DNA from: JBBDWZ01 sp050732575 | GTDB lineage: Bacteria > Gemmatimonadota > Gemmatimonadetes > Longimicrobiales > RSA9 | Length of the DNA: 29,214 nt | Reading direction: 5' to 3' | NCBI GenBank assembly: GCA_050732575.1 | Contig: JBOHRF010000034.1 | Coordinates: forward strand, 1-29,214 | Shown: positions 1 through 7,933 of the stretch, one piece after another | How the letters are laid out: the number at the start of each line of letters is the position of its first letter | Position numbering within the stretch: the stretch's first letter is position 1 | Position numbers and translations under genes: made by a program | Notes under the pieces: model-generated | Told to the model about the DNA's origin: nothing | The model's database searches: none | The model's input: the letters and a program-made list of their open reading frames with translations, nothing else

Positions 1-450
1 CTTGCCCACGGAGTGATCTCGATTACCATCGCTGCGCTCATTCGCGATCACGTGAAACGCTACCAGATTAATGGCCGGGTAGGTGTCGAGATCGGTTACG
101 TGCTGGGACTGGCGCGCGATCCGCGCCGCACGCGGGCGCCGGATGTGTCTTACATCACGAACGCGCGACTCGAGCGCGCAGGTGAGTCTGCCACGGGCTT
201 CGTGCTGGGCGCTCCTGACCTTGCCGTGGAAGTGGAATCAGCCAGCCGGCCAGGGCCGCTCCAGCAGCGCATACAGGACTACCTCGACGCCGGCACGCCG
301 CTGGTCTGGGTGATTCACGTGGAAACCAGATCGGCCACGGTCTACCACACGGATGGTTCGGCACGGCTGCTGCGCGAGTCGGACGTGCTCGATGGCGAAG
401 ATGTTTTGCCGGGGCTGTCAATTCCACTGCGCGATGTGTTCGAGGACTGA
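1..450 (+). CDS. Uma2 family endonuclease-like protein, 5' end outside window
   Basis: This is the C-terminal part of a Uma2/DUF820 protein, a PD-(D/E)XK nuclease-fold family of uncertain physiological role that is often multicopy. The frame is open from base 1 and reads LAHG just before the first in-window start (GTG at 13). That matches the family's N-terminal 'HG' region, so the true start lies upstream. Visible family features are RAPDVSYIT (the xPDV motif), DLAVEVESAS (acidic strand plus E-x-x-S), an arginine/glutamine-rich helix ending in YLDAGTPLVWVI, and a C-terminal ETRSATVYHTDG strand. It ends normally with TGA. A frameshifted relative of its last 215 bases lies at 10384-10592. The family assignment is confident; nuclease activity is inferred from the family only. 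Confidence 0.85.
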   Translation, partial: LAHGVISITIAALIRDHVKRYQINGRVGVEIGYVLGLARDPRRTRAPDVSYITNARLERAGESATGFVLGAPDLAVEVESASRPGPLQQRIQDYLDAGTPLVWVIHVETRSATVYHTDGSARLLRESDVLDGEDVLPGLSIPLRDVFED

Positions 451-474
451 ACAAACCTGCCTCGCGTGTTGTCC

Positions 475-646
475 GCCCGGCCGCGGCGGGCACGTCAATC
501 TGTACCCGATGGTGACCTTTCCGGGACGAGGCATCATTTACATCGCCCCTAGCCGTGAATGCACCACCAGAAGGTGGACCAGTGCGGGTTGGGTTCGGTT
601 TGACGGCTTCCGGAGCGGTGAATCACTCGCCACCTGCGCTGGTCTG
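475..646. repeat. 172-bp dispersed intergenic repeat, copy 1
   Basis: This segment matches 11336-11511 over essentially its whole length, with scattered substitutions and a few indels. Shared landmarks are GGCCGCGGCGGG, GATGG-GACCTTTCC, TAGCCGTGAATGCACCACCA and TTGGGTTCGGTTTGACGGC. It starts 24 bases after the Uma2 stop codon. One forward frame (AVNAPPEGG...VGFGLTAS.AVNH.PP) stays open in both copies over the last ~95 bases, but most differences in it change the amino acid, so I do not call it a gene. It could be a decayed coding fragment or a small non-autonomous repeat. The remainder of 451-733 holds only this and the permease scrap at 647-714. Confidence 0.8.
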
Positions 647-714
647 TGGGTTGCACGGCGAGCCCGCGTCGCGCGGGGCCGAGCGCGGCCAGCAGGCCCA
701 CCCCCAGGGCGATT
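647..714 (-). pseudogene. Fragment of an ADOP permease 3' end
   Basis: These 68 bases match 1358-1424, the 3' end of the neighbouring permease gene, with only a few differences. On the minus strand they encode GVGLLAALGPARRGLAVQPT, the last transmembrane segment and cytoplasmic tail typical of ADOP/MacB permeases. No upstream permease sequence remains, and the frame runs into unrelated sequence after QPT. It directly abuts the 172-bp repeat. It is most simply a leftover of a second permease gene or a small local duplication. Confidence 0.75.
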
Positions 715-733
715 AGCCGCCACAAAGGGCGCG

Positions 734-1312
734 CTACAAGGGCGGCAAGGGCCTGGCCGAGATGAGATCCTTCTTGTCCGCCCTGACGAAGACCGTGAAC
801 GTGGCCAGTCCTACCTTTCGCCGGTCGAACTCCGCTTGCCCGCGCTCGCTGAGCGAGCCGCGCACGAAGGGAAGGATGAGCTCCGGCTCGGCGACGAGGA
901 CGATCGCCGCGTGGTTTTCGCTGGAACGGTGGCCCCGGTTCATGTTGGGCCGCGCGGTCTTCTCGACGATGGTGTCGATGAGCGCGTGCGTGAAGTCCTC
1001 GATGCTCCTGTTCGCGCGCCCGAGTTGAATAATCGGCCCGCCGACGATCGACTGCACCTTGACCGCGAGCGACCGGGCCACCGGTCCGTCCGTCGTGAAG
1101 ACGGCTAGTGCCGGCATGTTTTTCACATCGCGGCCGAGCCGCGACATGTTGTATCGCTCCAACGCGGGTAAAACAACGATGCGCGCCGAGGGGATGGTGT
1201 CGCCCTCCTCCGGGGGTTGATTCGAGCTGCGACCCTGGGCATGTACTGGTGTGAACGGAACGGACACGCACAGAGTCAGCAGCGAAGCGCGCGCGCTGCA
1301 CGAAAGTCTCAT
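734..1312 (-). CDS. Exported protein of unknown function, downstream of ADOP permease
   Basis: This predicted 192-residue protein has a Sec-type signal: MRLSCSARASLLTLCVSVPF, then TPVHA before QG, with likely cleavage after VHA. I chose the ATG at 1312 because AAGGTGA precedes it at good spacing; in-frame GTG and ATG codons at 1339 and 1336 overlap the permease stop and would bury the signal. It is the last gene of the PadR-ADOP operon. The mature part (FTTDGPVARS..., NRGHRSSENHAAIV, EFDRRK...TVFV) faintly resembles the second half of histidine-phosphatase-fold proteins (a GHS-like motif and a final D-L-F-V strand), but the N-terminal RHG motif is absent. I regard the function as unknown. Its 3' end lies close to the permease scrap at 647-714. 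Confidence 0.65.
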   Translation of the reverse strand: MRLSCSARASLLTLCVSVPFTPVHAQGRSSNQPPEEGDTIPSARIVVLPALERYNMSRLGRDVKNMPALAVFTTDGPVARSLAVKVQSIVGGPIIQLGRANRSIEDFTHALIDTIVEKTARPNMNRGHRSSENHAAIVLVAEPELILPFVRGSLSERGQAEFDRRKVGLATFTVFVRADKKDLISARPLPPL

Positions 1313-1335
1313 CAGGTCACCTTCAGGATGGAGCA

Positions 1336-4113
1336 TCACTCATGGCGCAGCGCTTCGGTGGGTTGCACCGCGAGCCCGCGCCGCGCGGGGCCGAGCGCGG
1401 CCAGCAGGCCCACCGCCAGCACGATCGCCGCGACGATGGGCATCAGGACGAAGGCGTCCTGCAGTCCAGCACCGACGCCGGACGAATTGCCCATGGCCTT
1501 TCCGCCCGTCGCCCATTGGAGCACGAGGGCGAGCATCAGACCCACGGCCACGCCCACGCCGAGCTGGGCGCCCGCACGCGCAAAGATGCCGCCCAGAATC
1601 CGGCTGCGATGGGCACCCAGCGCGATGCGGATGCCGATCTCGCGCCGTCGCCGCGCTACGGTGAACGACAGCATGGCGTAGATGCCGGCGGCGGAGAGGA
1701 GCAGCACGCTCAGCGTAGCGAGTGCGACGCCGAGCGCGACGGTTCTGTACGTCCGCCGGCTGGTGCGCACGGTCTCGGCCATGTTTTGCAGCTCGTGCAG
1801 CTCGAATTCGGGTTCGATGGCTGCGACGATGTCGCGCAGGCGACGCGGGAAAGCCGGCGGCGGGCCACCTCGCGCGCGGACGATGAGGAAGGACGCAGTC
1901 ACCTGATCGCCGCTCACGGCGAAAATCCGGCCGGGCGGCGCGGTGCTGTACACATGCGGGAGCGCGTCGTCGTCCAGGCCGCTGCGGGATGGCAGGTCGT
2001 TCACCACGCCGACGATCTCGAGCCAGGGTGCGCGCTCGGCGTCGCCCGGACGCGATCCGTTCCGGCGCGGATCGCGGATCCGGCGGCCCAGGACGTTGCC
2101 GCCACCCATCCGCTCGGCGAAGCTGCGATCCACGATGACCGCGTTCGATCCTTCGACCGCATCGGCGGCGCCGAAGCTCCGGCCGCTCAGGATCGTTGCA
2201 TCGTAGAGCTCGAAGAATTCGGCACTCACGGCGCTGACGGCCGCTCGAACTCTGCCCTCGCGTAGCGCCGGATCCGTCGGGTCTACCGTCGCCACCTCGC
2301 CTTCGATCTCGAACCAGCGGTCCGGTTCGCCCCCCGGTATTTCGTTGGCGTACGACGCGCCGACGCCCGGCTCCGACGCGAGTAGCCGCGTCAGCGCGTT
2401 GGCACGTTCCGCGAAGCGCGCTTCCAACGCGCGCTGGTCCACACCCGCCTGCGCGCTGCGCGGCGCGTCCGTGCGATCCAGCGTGAGCTCCGCGCTGAAG
2501 ATCTCCTCGGCCGCAAAACCAGGATCACCCATGCCGTACTGAACCAGCTCACTCGCGAAGTAGATCGCTGTGGGCAGGACGGCGACGGCGACACCGACCT
2601 GCACGATGACCAGCGCGGTCCAGGTCCGGCCGAGCTGCATCTGCGTGCCACGCGCCGCCAGCTGCTGCAGACCACCGTATGCTTTCAGGCCGGTGGCCTT
2701 TAACGCGGGCAGCACACCGACGATCGTTCCGCCCAGGATCGCCAGTCCGGCGACGTAGGCGATCAGCCCGCCGGATACACCCAGGTCGAACCAGAACGGC
2801 AGCCTGCCATCCACTGACACCATCAGCCGCTCGAACCAGCCGAGGGCGACAAAGGCGAGAGTCAGCCCGCACGCGGCCGCGGCCGCGGACAGGACCAGCG
2901 CTTCGACGAACAGCTGGGCGATCACGCGGGCGCGACTTGCCCCAAGCGCGCTGCGCACCGCGATCTCGCCCGTGCGCGAGGCAGTACGCGCATAGACGAG
3001 CACCGCCACGTTGGCCGCGACCAGCGCGAGCAGCAGAGCAGTGCAGAGCTGGACCGCGTACAGGAGCCGCCTGCTCGCCGGACTTTCCAGGTCGAACGCG
3101 GTGAATGCGTACGGGATGATCGTCGGCCGGAGGTGCTCGTGCGTGTCGGGGTAGGCGGCGCTAATGCGCTGCCCGATTGCAGTGAGCTGGCCACGCGCCT
3201 GCTCGAGCGTGACGCCGTCCGCGAGCCGGCCGAACACGTGCAGCGAAGGGCCGCTCCCTCGCTCGTACCTCGACACGTCCAGTCTGAGCGGAACCCAGAA
3301 TCCGTTGTTCACCGGGAAGTGGAAGTCGTCCGGCATCACGCCCACCACGGTGTGCACCGTCTGGCCCAGCCGCACGGTCCGGCCGATGATGTGGGGATCG
3401 CCATCGAAGCGTCGCTGCCACTCGTCACGTCCGATCACGAGCACCGGCGGCGCACCCGCACGTTCGTCGTCTTCCAGGAGTGGCCGGCCCAGCAGCGGCG
3501 GCACGCGCGAAACGCGAAAGCCCGCCGCCGACATGTGCGCGACTTGGATGAGGTCGGTCCCGCGGCCTTCGATGATCAGGTTGCGACTGGGCTCGAGGCG
3601 GAACGCGCCCAGGTCGCGCACCATCGTCAGCTCGCTGCGCCACTCGAGGAAGTCGTGCAGGACCTGACGATCGGGGCGGCCAGGCTTGTCAGCACGGTGG
3701 TTCTGCAGCGCGACGATGCGGTCGCCGCCAGGGAGCGGAATCGTCGGGTCCAGCAGCGCGCCGAGCGCGCCGAACACGCCCGCACCGATCGCAATCGCGA
3801 CCGCCATCCCGAGCACTGACACGAACGACAGTCCCGGATACTTCGCAACCATGCGCAGGCCCAGCTTCACGTCGAGCCACGAGACATTCGGCAACGTTCG
3901 ACGCTGGCGTACTACCGTCGCGACCACGCCCAGAAACGCTTTACTCCAGAACGCGGCCGACGCCGCGATGCCCCGGCCTGCCGCTTCTTCACGCCATGAT
4001 TCGTTCAGGTATTGCTCGAGCTCTCGCGTCCACCTCTCCCGGAACGGCCGCGGGTGGAACCTCAGCAAAACACGAAACAGCCACTCGAGAAACCGCGACG
4101 GGCGCGCTTTCAT
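1336..4113 (-). CDS. ADOP-type ABC permease (MacB/FtsX duplicated)
   Basis: This 925-residue membrane protein has two MacB_PCD plus FtsX units. Residues 1-80 form a cytosolic prefix helix region (RPFRERWTRELEQYLNE). A transmembrane helix follows at about 95-120, then a large periplasmic domain with LLGRPLLEDDERAG and GRDEWQRRFDGD. The first FtsX core is at about 355-475 (ANVAVLVYARTASRTGEIAVRSALGASR). A second anchor is near 500, a second periplasmic domain follows, and the second FtsX core is at about 790-920 (RRREIGIRIALGAHRSR), ending PTEALRHE. The ATG overlaps the PadR stop as ATGA, so the two are translationally coupled. No ATPase is adjacent, which is the defining trait of 'orphan' permeases. 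By homology to MacB it probably transmits mechanical force or handles export or envelope stress; the substrate is unknown. Confidence 0.92.
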   Translation of the reverse strand: MKARPSRFLEWLFRVLLRFHPRPFRERWTRELEQYLNESWREEAAGRGIAASAAFWSKAFLGVVATVVRQRRTLPNVSWLDVKLGLRMVAKYPGLSFVSVLGMAVAIAIGAGVFGALGALLDPTIPLPGGDRIVALQNHRADKPGRPDRQVLHDFLEWRSELTMVRDLGAFRLEPSRNLIIEGRGTDLIQVAHMSAAGFRVSRVPPLLGRPLLEDDERAGAPPVLVIGRDEWQRRFDGDPHIIGRTVRLGQTVHTVVGVMPDDFHFPVNNGFWVPLRLDVSRYERGSGPSLHVFGRLADGVTLEQARGQLTAIGQRISAAYPDTHEHLRPTIIPYAFTAFDLESPASRRLLYAVQLCTALLLALVAANVAVLVYARTASRTGEIAVRSALGASRARVIAQLFVEALVLSAAAAACGLTLAFVALGWFERLMVSVDGRLPFWFDLGVSGGLIAYVAGLAILGGTIVGVLPALKATGLKAYGGLQQLAARGTQMQLGRTWTALVIVQVGVAVAVLPTAIYFASELVQYGMGDPGFAAEEIFSAELTLDRTDAPRSAQAGVDQRALEARFAERANALTRLLASEPGVGASYANEIPGGEPDRWFEIEGEVATVDPTDPALREGRVRAAVSAVSAEFFELYDATILSGRSFGAADAVEGSNAVIVDRSFAERMGGGNVLGRRIRDPRRNGSRPGDAERAPWLEIVGVVNDLPSRSGLDDDALPHVYSTAPPGRIFAVSGDQVTASFLIVRARGGPPPAFPRRLRDIVAAIEPEFELHELQNMAETVRTSRRTYRTVALGVALATLSVLLLSAAGIYAMLSFTVARRRREIGIRIALGAHRSRILGGIFARAGAQLGVGVAVGLMLALVLQWATGGKAMGNSSGVGAGLQDAFVLMPIVAAIVLAVGLLAALGPARRGLAVQPTEALRHE

Positions 4114-4469
4114 CCGGGCTCCTTCAGCGGCAGCAGGTTCAACCGATCGGCTGTCTCCATCACATAGCGCAGCCGGCGCGCTTCGGCCGCTGCAACACGC
4201 CGCCCGAACGGAGTGAGCGCGAAATACTGGCGGCGTTCGTCCGCTGCATCGTCGCTCCTGGTCGCGCGGATGAGGCCGGCCGCGATCAGCCGGTCGAGCA
4301 CATGATAGAGGTTGCTCGGTGGCAGTCGAATCGCGCCGCTGCGCTGCTCGGCAAGCCGTTTCGCGAGCGAGTAGCCGTACTGCTCCCCTTCAGCCAGTGT
4401 GATCAGGATCGAGAAGTCGACCGGCTTGAGTGGCAGCAGCCGATCGATTTCCTCATTGCGCGCGCTCAT
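4110..4469 (-). CDS. PadR family transcriptional regulator
   Basis: This 119-residue winged-helix regulator has the PadR pattern: LPLKPVDFSILITLAEGEQYGYSLAKRLAEQ (helix-turn-helix), LPPSNLYHVLDRLIAAGLI (recognition helix and wing) and RRQYFALTPFGRRVAAAEARRL (wing strand, then dimerisation helix). The length is normal for a short PadR-s1 protein. It is the first gene of the operon and overlaps the permease start by four bases (ATGA). A near-isolated AT-rich palindrome at 4498-4514, about 30 bases before its ATG, is the obvious candidate autoregulatory operator. PadR proteins are usually repressors released by a ligand or stress signal; the inducer cannot be read from the sequence. Confidence 0.93.
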   Translation of the reverse strand: MSARNEEIDRLLPLKPVDFSILITLAEGEQYGYSLAKRLAEQRSGAIRLPPSNLYHVLDRLIAAGLIRATRSDDAADERRQYFALTPFGRRVAAAEARRLRYVMETADRLNLLPLKEPG

Positions 4470-4497
4470 CGGGCCCTCGGATGCGGGTGTGGGCCAT

Positions 4498-4514
4498 ATT
4501 ATAATATTTATAAT
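4498..4514 (-). promoter_or_regulatory. AT-rich palindrome, putative PadR operator and -10 region
   Basis: ATTATAA-TAT-TTATAAT is a perfect 7-bp inverted repeat with a 3-bp spacer, strikingly AT-rich in GC-rich surroundings. It lies 29-45 bases upstream of the padR ATG. Read on the minus strand it contains TATAAT, usable as a -10 box, with a weak -35-like GCTTGT about 17 bases further upstream. PadR operators are typically short AT-rich inverted repeats overlapping the promoter, so autorepression is a reasonable inference. Confidence 0.65.
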
Positions 4515-4561
4515 AGATCCACAAGCCCGGTCTCACCCCGCCCGCGCTACGCGACCATCAC

Positions 4562-5262
4562 TCAATACACATCCAGGTCCTGCGCGACCACTACTCGCCC
4601 CGCGTATGTGCGCCGGATTTCCGCCAGGTACTCCTCATCGGGGATGTCACCAGAGTACGAGCAGCTTCGGTTGTGTCACGCGTGCAATCTCGGCCAGCTG
4701 CGCGGCCGTGGTGTGGAATTTCGAACGGTACTCGATCCAGTTGGGCACGCGAGATGGGCGGTACGCGTCGATGAACACCTCGTGAATCAGGACGTCGCAT
4801 TTCTGGCAGTTCGCGATGAGAGCCGGACTCGGGCTCGCATCGCCGGAGATGATGATCGTGCGATCAGCGCTGTCGAACCGGTAGCCGAACGCTTGTGGCA
4901 CGTCGCCGTGCAGCACGGGAAACGCGGTAACCGTGACGTTGGAATCCCGGTACACTACACCAGGCTCGATCTCGTGCGCGTTGACGCGAGCGCCGGCGGG
5001 GTCGCGATTCTCGAAACCTTTCGTCCGGATGTCGATGTCCGGCTGCCAGGCTGCCAGCACGTGCTGCGTCATTGCTGCGATCCCACGCGGGCCGAAGACT
5101 TCCAGCGGTCGGCTGCGTCCGTGCACCCAGGAAGTAAAGATCAGGTCGGGATAACCGGCCGTGTGATCGGAGTGCAGGTGTGTCACGAACGCCGTGTGGA
5201 GTTTCTCGACGGCGAGGGCCTGGGTTCCGCGGTCGAATGCGGCCTGCGCGCGCCTGATGACT
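4562..5262 (-). pseudogene. MBL-fold metallo-hydrolase, 5'-truncated and frameshifted
   Basis: This is a remnant of an RNase Z-like MBL-fold hydrolase. The HTAFVTHLHSDHTAGYPDL segment carries the metal-binding HxHxDH motif, and PLEVFGPRGIAAMTQHVL, ISGDAS (bridging Asp) and KFHTTAAQLAEIA (late His) follow. Homology begins abruptly at VIRRAQAAFDRGTQALAVEKL, so the N-terminal strands are missing. The sequence before that reads antisense to the neighbouring helicase, and the ATG available at 5297 lies inside that foreign part. Near 4650 the frame reaches LLVLW-stop, but the family's C-terminal tail (GDIPDEEYLAEIRRTYAGRV..., ending QDLDVY) continues in another frame to TGA at 4562-4564. A small out-of-frame deletion probably removed the residues between. 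Two lesions make it inactive. Confidence 0.85.
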
Positions 5263-6748
5263 TTTGTTGGCCTGCGCGATGAGGTGCTAGTGCGCATCCG
5301 CCAGCACGAAGGTTTTGGCTACCTCGATCAGGCCACGCGCTTTCTGGAGAGTGCGGAGTGGTTCGAGGCGCCGGAACACACCGGCCTCGTGGCGATCGAA
5401 CGTGATGCGCTGCGCAGCGGGCTGGAACTCCTCGAGCGCGCGCGCAACCTGGCAGACCGAGTTCCGATCGACGAGCTGCTCGAGCTGATGCTGGCCGTGT
5501 CGGGCTACCGCCAGCACCTGCAACTCGTGCCCGGCAGCCGCGAAGCGCTCGCCAACATCCAGGCATTTCTGCACTACATCGAGCAGCACCGCGAACACAC
5601 CATCGGGCATTTCCTGCAGATCTGGGACAGCCGCGATGACGAAGCGCCGGAGCTGCCGCAGGGTCAGGTGTTCAGTGCCGCCGATGATGTGGTCACGCTC
5701 AGCACGATCCACGCGGCCAAAGGACTCGAGTGGCCGGTCGTGTTCCTGGTGGACACCAGCAAGGACATCAGGGACGACCCGCACAACACGTACTGGAGCG
5801 ACGCGAGCCTGGGACCCGTGCTCTGTCCGAAGGGCGATGAGCGGGGTCCGCGCGCCCGGCGCATGGTGGAGCACCACAAGTCGCGCGATGCCGCCGAGCG
5901 GGCGCGGCTGCTGTACGTGGCCAGCACGCGCGCGCGCGATCGGCTCATCATCATGGCGGCCGATAATGCGCCCAGGTCGATCGTACGGTGGCTGCAGCAG
6001 GGCAAAACGTTATGCGAAATGCGCGGCGAAGTGACGCCGAAGGTCACGGATGCGCAACCAGCGGCCATCGACCTCTCCTGGCTCGATGCCGTACACACGG
6101 GGGAGAGCACCGTGCTCAGTCGCCCGCTGCCGGCGCCACCGCACCGGTTCATGACTTCGGCAACGGAGCAGATGACCCGCGCAAAAGACCCGCAGTTGTG
6201 GGCAGCGTTCTACCTGCACGGCATCGAGCCGGTCTGGCAGTTCGCGCCGCGCGGAAAAGGCAAGGATCTGCCGGAACGCCTGCGCGGCGATGTGATTCAC
6301 GGCGTGCTCGAGCGGATGACCACCGACGCGGTGATTGCGGAGGTCCTGGAGGAAACCATTGGCGAGCTGGATGCACCCGAGCTGGAGTTCGTCCTGGCGC
6401 CCGGCACCGAGCTGAGGTCGGAACTGCTCGCGGAAATCGATTGCGTGCTCGCCAGCGCTGAGTGGAAGTGGTACGTCGAAGGGGAGAACCATCGCGAGCT
6501 GCCGTTCCTCCACCTCAAGGCGGAGCGCGAATGGCGCACGGGCGCGTTCGATCTGTTCCGGCCCGGACGACTTGATCGTCGACTTCAAAACGCACCAGAT
6601 CCGTCCCGAACAAGCGGCGCAGAAGGGCGAGGAGTACCGGCTGCAGATGCAACTGTACCAGGAGGCCGCGGCAGTCAGGGCAGCCGTGCGCACGCAGCTG
6701 CACTTCACGCACTGCAACGCGGTCGTGGAGTTGAGCCACACCGATTAG
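5263..6748 (+). pseudogene. AddA/UvrD-like helicase-nuclease, C-terminal half, frameshifted
   Basis: This is a remnant of a RecB/AddA-type UvrD helicase fused to a PD-(D/E)XK nuclease. Homology starts near LRDEVLVRIRQHEGFGYLDQ. It includes helicase motif V (VVTLSTIHAAKGLEWPVVFL) and motif VI (RLLYVASTRARDRLIIMA), then the nuclease region (GDVIHGVLERM and GAFDLF). The whole N-terminal half, including the Walker A motif, is absent. Near 6556 a one-base shift moves the nuclease core into another frame: GPDDLIVDFKTHQIRPEQAA and GEEYRLQMQLYQEA run to TAG at 6748, while the original frame degenerates. The VDFKT catalytic motif is therefore lost from the main frame. The family normally works in double-strand-break repair. 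The gene lies head to head with the MBL remnant across a shared breakpoint. Confidence 0.85.
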
Positions 6749-6754
6749 CGGCGA

Positions 6755-7183
6755 TTAGCTGCTCCAGGGATTGAAGACCGGCACACTGACGGCGGCCACG
6801 TCGGCCACGTTGCGCGTAACGAACGTGAGATTGTGGTGCAGTGCCGTGGCCGCCAACTGCGCATCGATCGTGGGCAGATTCAAACGACGCTTGCGAGTCG
6901 TGGCTTCGATCTGTCCCCAGCGATCGGCTACGCCTTCATCGAAAGACAACAGCCGGCCGGCGAACCGCGAGCGCACCTGGTCCTCCAGCCAGTTCAGCAG
7001 CGCGGCGCGTTTCGGATCGTCCTCGGCAAGCAGGTCAATTCCTTTGCGCACCTCGCCCAGCGTGATCACGCTGAGATGGAGCAGGTCCTCAGCCGTACCT
7101 TCGATCCAGCGGATGACACCCCGATTGGGCCGGCGCTTCATCAGCTCCGACACGACATTGGTGTCGAGCAGAAATCCAGTCAC
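6755..7183 (-). CDS. PIN-domain ribonuclease toxin (VapC/FitB type)
   Basis: This 142-residue PIN-domain protein is predicted to be an RNase toxin of a type II toxin-antitoxin pair. Acidic active-site residues are in place: D7 (FLLDTNVVSELMKRR), E44 (VITLGEVRKGI), D107 (PTIDAQLAATAL) and D128 after VTRN. The length is normal. The start is GTG at 7183; the GAGGGG ribosome-binding site overlaps the antitoxin stop codon (TGAGGGG), only 12 bases away, so the pair is tightly coupled. The SELMK and GEVRKGI spacing resembles FitB. The target RNA is unknown. Confidence 0.92.
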   Translation of the reverse strand: MTGFLLDTNVVSELMKRRPNRGVIRWIEGTAEDLLHLSVITLGEVRKGIDLLAEDDPKRAALLNWLEDQVRSRFAGRLLSFDEGVADRWGQIEATTRKRRLNLPTIDAQLAATALHHNLTFVTRNVADVAAVSVPVFNPWSS

Positions 7184-7195
7184 GATACGCGCCCC

Positions 7196-7483
7196 TCACC
7201 ACTTGAGCATGCGCGTGACGTCCGGCTTCCGGGCCAGGTCCAGCGCTTCGGCGCCCACGGGCGCGGCCTGGAAGAATTCGACCAGTGATGAAGGTTGCTG
7301 GCCCCGCTGCGTCATCTGGTCGAACACTTCCGCAGGCACGATCACCACGGCCTCACCACCCTGCTTGACGACGCGTTGCGGGCCCTCCGAGCGCACGCGT
7401 TTGAACAGCTCGCTGAAATGCGCCTTGGCTTCGTGCAGCTTCCAGACGCGCCGCGCGGGTCGGTTCCCCTGGTCTTTTTTCAT
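7196..7483 (-). CDS. Phd/YefM family antitoxin
   Basis: This 95-residue antitoxin is the first gene of the Phd-PIN operon. Residues about 10-55 carry the Phd/YefM DNA-binding fold: VWKLHEAKAHFSELFKRV, then GPQRVVKQGGEAVVIVPAEVF. The remaining C-terminal part (SLVEFFQAAPVGAEALDL) should wrap the toxin and mask its active site. The ATG at 7483 lies 8 bases from a perfect 26-bp palindrome at 7491-7516, the expected site for antitoxin or antitoxin-toxin autorepression. Phd antitoxins commonly pair with Doc or PIN toxins; here the partner is the PIN protein. Confidence 0.92.
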   Translation of the reverse strand: MKKDQGNRPARRVWKLHEAKAHFSELFKRVRSEGPQRVVKQGGEAVVIVPAEVFDQMTQRGQQPSSLVEFFQAAPVGAEALDLARKPDVTRMLKW

Positions 7484-7490
7484 GTTTCCA

Positions 7491-7516
7491 GACTAGTTGG
7501 ACTAGTCCAACTAGTC
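7491..7516. promoter_or_regulatory. 26-bp perfect palindrome, operator of the Phd-PIN module
   Basis: The sequence GACTAGTTGGACT is followed directly by its exact reverse complement, giving a spacerless 26-bp palindrome. It contains three ACTAGT units, at both ends and at the centre. It lies 8-33 bases upstream of the antitoxin ATG, where Phd-type dimers normally bind to repress the toxin-antitoxin operon. The repeated ACTAGT unit fits cooperative binding of more than one dimer; that part is inference. Confidence 0.85.
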
Positions 7517-7558
7517 AAGTGCGCGCGTGGGACCATGGCTCCGGTGAAGGCGGCGGAT

Positions 7559-7933
7559 TCATACCAGGAGATCCAGCGGGATTCCGAACAACTCGCGCAG
7601 CGCGCGCGCCTGGTTGAGAGACAACTTGCGTTTGCCGCTGAAGAACTCCGAGACGCGGCTCCGGCCACCCAGAACTTTCGTGAGATCCGCGCGTGTCAAA
7701 CCGCGCTGCTCGAGCAGGAATTCGACTGCCTCCTGGGGTGATGCATCGGGAAGGTCATGATGCTCGTCGTCGTAGGCTGCGATCAGGACGCTGAGCATTT
7801 CGAGCCGGTCGAATTCCTCCGTTCCTTCCTTCGGATCCTGGTCCAGCAAGCCATCCAGCTCCGCAACGGCCGCATCGTATTCACGGTTGTTGCGCAGTAC
7901 GCGCGGCTTCCTGGCATCCAACAACTTTGCCAT
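7559..7933 (-). CDS. higA: HigA-type antitoxin, XRE helix-turn-helix
   Basis: This 124-residue HigA-like protein has an N-terminal helical segment (RVLRNNREYDAAVAELDGLL), an acidic middle (LIAAYDDEHHDLPD) and a C-terminal XRE helix-turn-helix (LTRADLTKVLGGRSRVSEFF, then GKRKLSLNQARALRELFGIP). I chose ATG 7933 because GGGAGGTGG sits about 8 bases before it and the similarity starts at KPRVLRN. The same frame is open upstream through the HigB remnant, so a fused 226-residue product is formally possible, but the strong internal ribosome-binding site argues for separate translation. It should repress its own operon and, if any toxin survives, neutralise it. Confidence 0.88.
   Translation of the reverse strand: MAKLLDARKPRVLRNNREYDAAVAELDGLLDQDPKEGTEEFDRLEMLSVLIAAYDDEHHDLPDASPQEAVEFLLEQRGLTRADLTKVLGGRSRVSEFFSGKRKLSLNQARALRELFGIPLDLLV

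Noticed and set aside
353..1108. Plus-strand open frame of 251 codons
   Set aside because: It spans the Uma2 end, a repeat and the antisense of the exported protein; composition is low-complexity and no start signal is present.
4591..4800. Separate small minus-strand gene near the MBL 3' end
   Set aside because: The recognisable coding here belongs to the frameshifted MBL tail; the other frames have no features.
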